NCBI GenBank assembly: GCA_907163375.1
Contig: CAJQUW010008939.1
Coordinates: forward strand, 310,001 to 374,000
Reading direction: 5' to 3'
DNA: 64,000 bases
From: Prostheceraeus crozeri
Lineage: Eukaryota; Platyhelminthes; Polycladida; Euryleptidae
This document shows positions 56,865-64,000 of this stretch, piece after piece. Position 1 is the stretch's first letter, and each line of letters begins with the position of its first letter. The notes under the pieces were generated by a model that did not search any database, had not been told where the DNA came from, and worked only from the letters and a program-made list of their open reading frames with translations. A program made the position numbers and the translations under genes.

Positions 56865-56983
56865 ATTATGGGCGATAGCAATTCCATCATTATTTGTTAT
56901 CGCGTGTCCTGGAATTTTGATAATCTACGCCTTGATCAATTATTCTATTGTTCGGAGACCGGAGGATATTTCGACAATAAGAG
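56865..56983 (+). CDS. PIGP: PIGP exon 3
   Basis: 119 bp between acceptor cacttttcag and donor gtgagacg. Its first base completes a Lys codon, then LWAIAIPSLFVIACPGILI, IYALINYSIVRRPEDIST and IR follow, matching the vertebrate '[38 protein letters not shown]' second transmembrane segment and tail. It ends one base into the next codon, so at least one further exon is required. Exons 1-3 give 89 residues; vertebrate PIG-P has about 130-160, so roughly the last third is missing from what I can see. Confidence 0.9.
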
Positions 56984-57411
56984 GTGAGACGATGTGCTTG
57001 TAAATTGAATTGACTTGATTTGAGATTCTGTAAATGGTTAGTTTTTAATATAAGCAGTGCGCTCGTTTGTCGGGAATTAATATTAGTTAAGCGAAGTGCA
57101 AAGTGGAAGTAACCAGCTTTATAGGGGAAAATGCTGATACATGAAATTCTCTAAAATTCTAGGTGTGCTACTTTTGTTAGTAATTTTATACCCTATTTCA
57201 AAAGGTAAAATTTTCTCATCTACTGTATCGTTGAAAGTAGTATTTTTGAACTTAATATATTTGGGAATATAATATTCGGGTTTCTCAAAATCGCGCGTGC
57301 AGTCATATAAAGTTATTCTCTGCTTTAGATGGTTGAATACTGTTTATTTAGTAGGCATCAGTTCCAACCAATGACTTTTCAATCATTATTAATTCAGCCT
57401 AATTACTCTCT
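56984..57411. other. PIGP intron 3, proximal part
   Basis: Nothing identified. The PLE that follows is inserted in the intron or beyond, depending on where the last exon lies. Confidence 0.5.
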
Positions 57412-57624
57412 GTTAAATGAATAAAGTAAAAACCACACTAGTACGGAAGAATGTTATTCGAGCTTTCGACCGTCCTTCAGACGGTCATAATCATGAAATG
57501 AATGAATACATTTACACCTACACGTACACCAAAAGATAAAAATGAAGAAGTTAACACGTAAGAAAAGAACAGAGCGTGCCGACACAGGAGGGGCGGAATG
57601 ACATGTGCAAGGAGGCTCAGACAT

Positions 57625-58185
57625 CTAAGATAAAACATTTCCAACACCGCGAACAACGAGATTAGCAACATGAGTATTTACATTAATGAGGCCGGAATTG
57701 AGATTGACAACATTGTCGGGATGCGATCTTATTACAGATGATTCTAACACTTTTCTAGTATGGAGGTCATTGCAGGGATAAATCAAGCGGGCGCTATCAA
57801 AATTAAAGGAGTGGTCATTATTTACAGAATGCACATATAAAGCATTGTTCATGTTATGATTGCGAATATCATACTTGTGCTCTTTAATCCGAACGTTCAA
57901 AGAACGACCGGATTCACCTATGTAAAATTTATTGCAGTCATTGCAATCAATGCGATAAACGCCAGAAGAAGGAACGACCTTGGGGGCATTGGAAACCGCA
58001 ACAGACTTAATCTTATTAGGATAGGAAAAGCTAACATTACAATTCAGGTGCGACTCGTGCGAGCGAAGCAAAGATTGCGTGCGAGTATTCAATGACGGAA
58101 CATATGGGACACAAAAACGCGAATGGAAGGAATCAGAGTCAGAACGAGGGCTTGGTTTATAAAACGAGGATTTAGCCTTGTACAA
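57625..58185 (-). CDS. PLE GIY-YIG endonuclease part (186 aa)
   Basis: Nicks target DNA for PLE retrotransposition. The GIY-YIG core is visible at residues 75-103: GVYRID, the CNDCNKF Zn-finger-like insertion typical of PLEs, FYIGESGRSLNVRIKEH with the catalytic Arg and the H of the following block. The N-terminal 60 residues form the linker that normally follows the RT thumb. It reads in a different frame from the RT and lies 30 bp downstream of its stop. Confidence 0.85.
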   Translation of the reverse strand: MYKAKSSFYKPSPRSDSDSFHSRFCVPYVPSLNTRTQSLLRSHESHLNCNVSFSYPNKIKSVAVSNAPKVVPSSGVYRIDCNDCNKFYIGESGRSLNVRIKEHKYDIRNHNMNNALYVHSVNNDHSFNFDSARLIYPCNDLHTRKVLESSVIRSHPDNVVNLNSGLINVNTHVANLVVRGVGNVLS

Positions 58186-58214
58186 GGACTTATTAAGTAC
58201 AGATTGAGGATAGG

Positions 58215-59579
58215 CTAAGGCAGAAAGTGAAGCGAAAATGAATCAACTTCATCAGACAAAAATTCAGGACTACATACTCTCAAAGCGCGAAGGAACAAGC
58301 CATGTGCAACGCTAAGTTTGATGGACAAGGGGTGGAAAGAGAAAAAGTGAAGATAGAAACTCGAATGAGTAGGCTTTCGAAATACCTTCAATTTCAAGCC
58401 TGTGGGAGAGCGAACTATCAAAACGTCAAGAAAAGAAATAGAATAACCTGATTCCCATTCGAATGTAAAAGATAAAGTGGGATAAAGATAATTAAGGTAG
58501 GACAAAAAGGAGTTTAAATCGAAGGTGGAGTCTACAGCAGCTAAAATATCATCAACGTAGCGAACAAAGAAAAACGGTTTTGATCCCACAAAATAGGAAA
58601 TGAGTTCAGATTCCACATGTTCTAAGAACAAGTTGGCTAACAGGGGAGACAAAGGATTGCCCATTGAAAATCCAAAGGTCTGTTCAAAGAATTTTCCATT
58701 TACAGAAAAATAACTATGCGAGTCTGCAAGCTTAATCAAATCTAACATACATGGAATAGAGATAGGCAAAGTAGGATTAATGTCTGGGAGACGCCTGGCG
58801 ATAAAATCAAGTGTAGGTGAAAGGGGAACATTAGTGAACAGAGACTCGGCGTCAAAGGAAATAAAGCGATCAGAAGGAGATAAAGTAAGGTTACGGAGCC
58901 TGGACAACATATCTTCATTGTGCTTTAAGTGAGAGGACGAAAAAGACCCGAGGAAGGGGGATAAAAGAGATGCAAGCCTTTTGGAAAGATGATAGGTGGG
59001 AGAATTTACATAGGAAATGATGGGACGCAAAGGACAATTCAGTTTCTGAATCTTGGGAAGACCATAGGCATATGGTAAAGAAGGTAAAACAGATTTGAAA
59101 GAGAGAATAAACGATCTATACTGCGGATATTTGTCAGACAACGATTTCAAGCCACGATTAAAGTTAGACTGCATAGAAGCTAAGGGATTAGCATCAAGAG
59201 GTTTGTATTTAGTGCGATCAAGAAAAATGGAATAGAGCTTTTCAGAATAGGCGTCTGAATCAAGGATAACAATTTTGCCACCTTTGTCAGCTTGGGAAAT
59301 CTTAATAGAGGAATTTCTTTTAAGCGAAAGGAGAGCATCATGATAGCGCTTAGGGAAATCGGACGTAGAGTTCAAATCATTGAAAATAGAGCCAATGACT
59401 GATGAAAGATACCCATTACCAACAGAATTATTACTTAGAAAATTAAAATTACGAACATACAATTGAAAATGTTTACGGTTGTCAGGAAGAGCAAAATTAA
59501 GACCAAAACTCAGAATTTCACGTTCACAAGGAGTTAGTGAGTACGAAGAAAGGTTAACGATGCTGTTGCGGGGACTAAA
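58215..59579 (-). CDS. PLE reverse transcriptase part
   Basis: Copies PLE RNA into DNA. Counting from the ATG at 59462 (415 residues), ADKGGKIVILD is at 58-68, LPKIQ and LRPIISY near 135-151, ISFDAESLFTNVPL near 201-214, GFSMGNPLSPLLANLFLE at 264-281 and FVRYVDDILA (catalytic Asp pair) at 299-308, followed by the thumb with FLDVLI and VFRKPTHSSFYLH. The same frame stays open upstream to 59579 and contains LTPCEREILSFGLNFALP, the conserved PLE N-terminal block, so the true start is probably there. The protein should continue into the GIY-YIG part; the frame is lost at the end (stop at 58215). Confidence 0.85.
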   Translation of the reverse strand, partial: FSPRNSIVNLSSYSLTPCEREILSFGLNFALPDNRKHFQLYVRNFNFLSNNSVGNGYLSSVIGSIFNDLNSTSDFPKRYHDALLSLKRNSSIKISQADKGGKIVILDSDAYSEKLYSIFLDRTKYKPLDANPLASMQSNFNRGLKSLSDKYPQYRSFILSFKSVLPSLPYAYGLPKIQKLNCPLRPIISYVNSPTYHLSKRLASLLSPFLGSFSSSHLKHNEDMLSRLRNLTLSPSDRFISFDAESLFTNVPLSPTLDFIARRLPDINPTLPISIPCMLDLIKLADSHSYFSVNGKFFEQTFGFSMGNPLSPLLANLFLEHVESELISYFVGSKPFFFVRYVDDILAAVDSTFDLNSFLSYLNYLYPTLSFTFEWESGYSISFLDVLIVRSPTGLKLKVFRKPTHSSFYLHFFSFHPLSIKLSVAHGLFLRALRVCSPEFLSDEVDSFSLHFLP

Positions 59580-59616
59580 TTCCGTACTAGTGTGGTTTTT
59601 ACTTTATTCATTTAAC

Positions 59617-59995
59617 TACGGGTGATAGTGCCTTAACATTACTCTCTATGTTAACTAATGACAATAAGGACTTCAGAAGCACAACGAAAATTGCGAATAT
59701 GCTTGAACTTGAATATATTGAAAATTGTGAATACATTTTGACCTCACTTGGATTTCGTATCTGTACATTTTTCACATTTTTAGATAAGCACATGATCAAG
59801 GCAATGCCGAAAATTTGAAGCAATGCCTGAGTAATTTGAGCTATTATATCAACGGTCAACTTTTTTTCAACGTGTCTGACCAATAGCGAAAAAAAACAAT
59901 AAAAATTGAACACAATCTGATCAGTTATCATAGCAGGGTGCAAAAGAAGAACACATTCGCGCGCTTTCCGTGTGCTACCGATTACTGACAAGGTC
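59617..59995 (-). other. Hydrophobic coding-like frame cut by the PLE
   Basis: About 125 codons on the minus strand, with membrane-like stretches (DQIVFNFYCFFSLLVRH, ALLQIFGIALIMCL, SSIFAIFVVLLKSLLSL) and an upstream acceptor-like gaccttgtcag at 59983-59993. The frame runs into the right terminal repeat of the PLE, so any natural continuation has been interrupted, or a weak donor (gtagtt) lies just before it. Not recognised; an exon of a membrane protein is possible, and so is chance in AT-rich DNA. Confidence 0.3.
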
Positions 59996-61500
59996 TATTT
60001 ATTTATTTATTTCTTCTTATTCTCAGGACGCTCGTGAATCCTTAAACCACTCACTAGTCGCATTGGCCTAATTGAATTCATAATCGAAATCCTGTTTCAT
60101 TTTAAATTAGGATTTTGACATGATCTAATTTCTTTCAAATTTTATAGCGGTCATTTTAATTTATCTTGGTATTCTTAAATTACCTATTTCAACGCATACC
60201 TATGTCAAATGATCTATATCAAAACTGAGGGTTAATAGCAGAAACGATGAAAGTAATGAAAGAGTAAAAGTCCCACGGCACTGCTTATATGCAAAATTCA
60301 GCACATTTTGTAAACAATGTAATGAATTCTGCACGCACAATCAAATTTGCTTCAATGATACCTTCCCAATTGCGGTGACATTGAACAATTCTTGTATGAC
60401 GTGTTGTGCATACAATGGTCGCGAAAGGGTTAAGGTTAAATGTTTTTCAGTGCGGAAAACATAGACATATGTGAACATCGTAGTGATATAGATATAGTAA
60501 TTGTCAAGATATAGGCAGTTAAACTGAAGAATAAAATCGTCCCCTGAAGGGGACTCGTGCATTTTACACGTTTAGCAATTATTGTATTCTTATCTCCCGA
60601 AATCAATTTGATGATATATACGTTCTTCATGTCATACTGACATAACCAACGATTACATTCAAAGTTTTCCTGTGGCCACAATATGGCACTTTGGTGCCTT
60701 TTATCTCATATTTCACAGATGTCGCAGAGAAGTCCCACTTGATCCTTCATTTCTGATGGCAGTAGCTAGACCAAAAGCAATTGCATGTGTAGCATGATAC
60801 TGTCTCACATATTTGAGGAATCCGGGTTGAAATATAATATAGCTTACACAAAGAATTTCATAAATTCGTTACATATAATAGATCCGCCAATATGAGTTTA
60901 CAAAGGCAAGATGCATAGACAACAGAGGGTTTAGTCAATGCAAAGGATGGTAGCGCTGGGATGATGTGTAGACTGTTTTCTATATTTGTATTCATCGCAT
61001 GCGTTCATAGACATATTGAATCAACGATGAGGTTCACACTTATGCAAAATCTCACAATAGATTGTTGGCAAATTCATGATGAGAAAATGAGAGACATTTT
61101 ATTCAATAAATGTTGCTGTAGAAGTAGGTGAGAACAGATGTGGAAGCAATTAGCGATAATGACGAATTAATCGAGCCGTTCAGCTGGTTGCATACATCAA
61201 AAGATCTGTAACGATGACGATAATAAATAAATAATACTCAATCGTCGAGGATATCGTTATAATTTACGTGTTTCCAATCATCTCAATTTTAACGATATCG
61301 GGATTTCGGTGAATCTGCTTCAGGCCGGTTTTTTCGTCATAATTGACAATAGAGAAACATGAAAGAAATTTAGCCACGTGTTTCTGATGGCGAGCAATCA
61401 GCCTTAAAGCGCTTTCGAAACAGTTTCAAGTGCTCGATAATATTTACGAAACGCCCAGTATTTAATGTAGTCTTTTTAGCGGCGCCATAGATGTGTATCG
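59996..61500. other. No gene identified
   Basis: A short ttta run lies at 59998-60012. Minus-strand frames 60341-60562 and 60436-60681 have no recognisable domain. I looked here for the last PIGP exon and did not find it. Confidence 0.4.
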
Positions 61501-61509
61501 GTATAAAGT

Positions 61510-61860
61510 TACCGACTCCACTTGAACCTCGTCCCTAGACGCTCTGACTAATCCGACTAACTGTCCCGCTCCTCTCTATCATTACTATTTGGAGTGTTCT
61601 GCGCTCGAACTGCCCGCTCCTTTCAGGCTTTCCATCTGCCAGCTCCGCTCTAGCTATGTTTTATTAACTGCCTACTCCGTTCCAGCTATATTTTCTTAAC
61701 TGTCCGCTACCCTCCATATTTTTTTGGATTCCCGCTCACCCCTGGCTATTTTGCATTTGAGTCCCTCTTCGCTACAGAATAAGTAACTGCCCATTCCTCA
61801 GCAATTATATTCACTTTACTGGCCGCTCATTTCAAGCTACCATTTCAAGACATTTACATT
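61510..61860. repeat. Degenerate minisatellite with CCGCTCC words
   Basis: Units of about 40-50 bp with the pattern 'aactgcccgctccgttccag' followed by ctatattttctt recur six or seven times with heavy divergence between about 61560 and 61830. An old array. Confidence 0.6.
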
Positions 61861-62990
61861 CAAATGCTAGTTCATCCGCTAATCAAATTAATCAGAAAGT
61901 TTATACGCAAGGTGTGACCATTTAAAATATTCCGCACATCTAAGTCAATTAGACTTTCTCTTGAAAATTATTGAGATTTCATTTATCAAGCACGTAGATT
62001 CCGACTTCGAAGCTGAACCATGCTCAAATAAAAACAATGTCATGATAGATGATAATGCTATTGAATATAATTCATAGGCTACTCAAAATGCAGTCAGTCA
62101 AAACTTTGCAAAAAACTCAGTCGTCGTGGTTGGTTTTGAATGATTTGTTTCATATGTCTGTTGAGTTGAGATTATCTGTTTTTTGTTTATGGATGTTTAG
62201 TAGAAGTAAATTGTTGCATCCGTATAAAAGTCAATTGGTCATTTAGAGGCAAGCTTGGCTACTTTGTTGCAAAGTAGGCCTACTGTGGAATAAATAGCAC
62301 TGACTAACACAGGTCTTCTTATTATTAAGGAGGGACCCTCCATGCTGCCATACTGAAGACCCAACATATGTGTAAGAATAATAAAGGGACCCGCTCAAAG
62401 TTTTGAGGGGAACTTGATGGAAGTAATAGGGTCTCCATACAGTAGCAATGGACTTTCAATAGTGACGGTCCTTTAAAACTGATAAAGGGCTGATAAAATT
62501 ACACTTCATTTGCCACGGAAACAACCGCTGTAGATCGCATCCCAAAATTTTTTGAGTTATCTCTCAACAGGTGGATAATTCACAGTCGCTTGATATGTCG
62601 TAGACACATCCGTTATCATAATGGCTTAATTCTGCTTTTTATGTGTTTGCTTTATCCATTGCCTGTCTAGTAGGACATAAGTACCTCCATCCCACGCTCT
62701 GCGGCATCGTTTTCAGCCTGTTTGAGGCTCGTTTGAGCCTGAGCTGTGCTCATTTACGCTACATTGAAAGCATTCATACAGGTCTTGCATGATATCAGTC
62801 TGAATTGTTTTCTCATCAATAGTCAATGTTCTGTTATGTTTGGTGCAATCTTCTAAGCATCTGTGTATGCCAAAGCAATTTATTCTCGCTCTTGTCAGAT
62901 ATCGCTACTGAGGCGAGTTATGTAATAATGTCCATATGCATATTTCGAAGTTCACTTATTAGGGGCAGTGACAGGTGCGGTAAAAAGGTC
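61861..62990. other. No gene identified
   Basis: A stretch at 62330-62480 contains aaaggg/gggacc words reminiscent of, but not clearly related to, the minisatellite at 44-46 kb. Confidence 0.35.
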
Positions 62991-63120
62991 GAATGCCGCT
63001 CCGCTCCATTTGAACCTTATTGCACTGCGCTCCGGCTAGCTTTTTTCAGGATCCCGCTCGCTCCGACCAACATAAAATCGGCTCCACTACACTCCGCTTC
63101 ACATCACTGATCCGCTCAAT
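62990..63120. repeat. CCGCTCC-word repeat, second patch
   Basis: gccgctccgctccatttgaa, gcgctccggct, cccgctcgctccg and ctccgcttc follow each other in 100 bp, similar in word content to the array at 61.5 kb. Confidence 0.5.
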
Positions 63121-64000
63121 TATCTATTCAACGTAGCAAAGTGCGTCAAGGTAGCAAAATTAAAAAAAACAAAACAAAACAAGCTAGTGACTAGTTAATT
63201 TTCAATAGGTACAAAATATGATTTAAAAGAAAATTTTTATATCCTAAAATGTCTAAAAATTTTAAAAGATGCTCACTAGAAGGACAAACAACGCTTCTCC
63301 TCTCCTCATGTGTAATGAATTGGCGAGTAAGTCGTTCTGTTCAAAATCATGTTTATCACTTATATATTGAAAAGATCCTATTTAACAGTCTGCCCATTCA
63401 GATGATAAGAGGACAGGTCTGTTTCCAATCAAAATACCAGACATGGCTAATAACACAGCGGGATTACGCTATCTAAAATCTACCAGGTGTGTAAGAGAAT
63501 TAATGTTAGTTCCTTAAGCTAAAACGTGAAATAAAATTCTACAAAATATGCATACAAATTATTTGACTATTTTTAATGAGGTCATCAACAGGAACTTGGT
63601 CAGGACGATCGCGTTTCGACCGCTTCATCCTGGACGCTCAAACCCGACCAAGCGCGGTCCTGTACATTTAAGATGCACAGCCTCAAAAGTTTTATTTATA
63701 ATAGGGAAAGATTAGCATCTATCAAAAAAAAAATAGTCACTATTGACTGAAATGTACCTCAGGCATTTGAAAGAAGGACAGAGGCCATAGACACACACAT
63801 AGACATACACATAGACAAATAGCGTATGAATATTTCGCAAACTGCTTTTCCTTCAGGCCTTTAGTGTTTTGGAAGGCTAGGTATCCCAAACGCTAGCAGT
63901 CTTAACACAAAACACACATGTCTGATCTTTTTTGCCAAATTGTTCTGCAATAGCAAATGCAAGGTCAACGTGCATTTTGATGTACCTAATTCTAGGCCAC
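63121..64000. other. No gene identified; one PLE-end-like box
   Basis: At 63601-63632 a hairpin-capable segment (caggacga ... tcatcctg) contains TGAAGCGGTCGAAACGCG on the minus strand, similar to the box beside the PLE at 57.46 kb. A short acacacatagac run occurs near 63790. Confidence 0.4.

Larger units (their letters stand above)
57412..59616 (-). mobile_element. Penelope-like element, nearly complete, 2.2 kb
   Basis: A perfect 37-bp inverted repeat bounds the element (57412-57448 and 59580-59616; core ACCACACTAGTACGGAA). Inside, on the minus strand, are a reverse transcriptase (about 59579-58215) and a GIY-YIG endonuclease (58185-57625), the diagnostic pair of Penelope-like retroelements. 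A small perfect hairpin (GACCGTC, loop CTTCA, GACGGTC; 57468-57486) and a CTGAAGG ... CGAAAG box follow the coding region. One frameshift near 58.2 kb separates the two domains; otherwise it is close to intact, so it is the youngest PLE in the window. Confidence 0.85.

Noticed and set aside
57856-58095. Plus-strand 79-codon frame
   Set aside because: Antisense of the PLE GIY-YIG and linker coding region.
60700-60790. Candidate last exon of PIGP after tttcacag
   Set aside because: Phase could be met, but the short translation (DVAEKSHLILHF) does not resemble the PIG-P C-terminus.

Overview
The window looks like nuclear DNA of an AT-rich invertebrate animal, probably marine; I cannot place the phylum from sequence alone. 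Evidence for an animal nucleus: GT-AG introns of 0.1 to 2.4 kb, a recognisable PIGP gene split by introns, a C2H2 zinc-finger exon, and a dense mix of Polinton-like, hAT, Tc1/mariner, IS630-type, Penelope-like, LINE and tRNA-derived repeats. There are no operons, ribosome binding sites, rRNA genes or CRISPR arrays. Host coding sequence is sparse and transposon-derived DNA dominates.

Layout. 1.8-4.1 kb: a 2.27-kb element with long terminal inverted repeats (TIRs), an 11-bp target duplication and repeated GTTGGCGCAACC-like boxes. 7.3-7.9 kb (-): last exon of a C2H2 zinc-finger gene. 9.9-14.6 kb: Penelope-like (PLE) and LINE relics, short hairpin elements, a tRNA-derived relic and a ~0.7-kb palindrome. 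15.78-20.65 kb: the most striking object, a compact 4.87-kb Polinton/Maverick-like fossil with 256-bp TIRs about 98% alike and a perfect 6-bp target duplication; it carries a packaging-ATPase module, a RING module and unassigned frames but no polymerase, integrase, protease or major capsid gene that I can see. 23.1-24.8 kb: an IS630/Tc1-type transposon with an intact-length transposase and iterated terminal boxes. 24.9-25.1 kb (-): an acidic exon with SUMO-site-like motifs. 25.43-28.05 kb: a hAT transposon with a frameshifted transposase.

30.2-39.4 kb (-): a seven-exon host gene I do not recognise. All six junctions keep reading phase, and its introns hold a PLE nuclease relic, a LINE endonuclease relic and a tRNA-like relic. 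39.94-41.60 kb: a Tc1 element. 41.89-45.93 kb: a long hAT-type TIR element holding a mariner relic and a GGGCCC-rich minisatellite with a 113-bp higher-order repeat. 46.2-46.9 kb: a fold-back element. 49.8-50.7 kb: a non-autonomous hAT element with an 8-bp target duplication. 51.6-53.1 kb: another PLE relic. 53.9-57.0 kb (+): exons 1-3 of PIGP (GPI-anchor synthesis), with the 3' end not found. 57.4-59.6 kb (-): a nearly complete PLE (reverse transcriptase plus GIY-YIG nuclease) bounded by perfect inverted repeats. 61.5-63.1 kb: degenerate CCGCTCC-type repeats.

The genes do not form one pathway. The host component is PIGP, the unknown seven-exon gene and exons of two likely regulatory proteins; the rest are mobile elements of several ages, some nested. 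I worked by eye, so exon calls other than PIGP rest on splice signals and phase alone.
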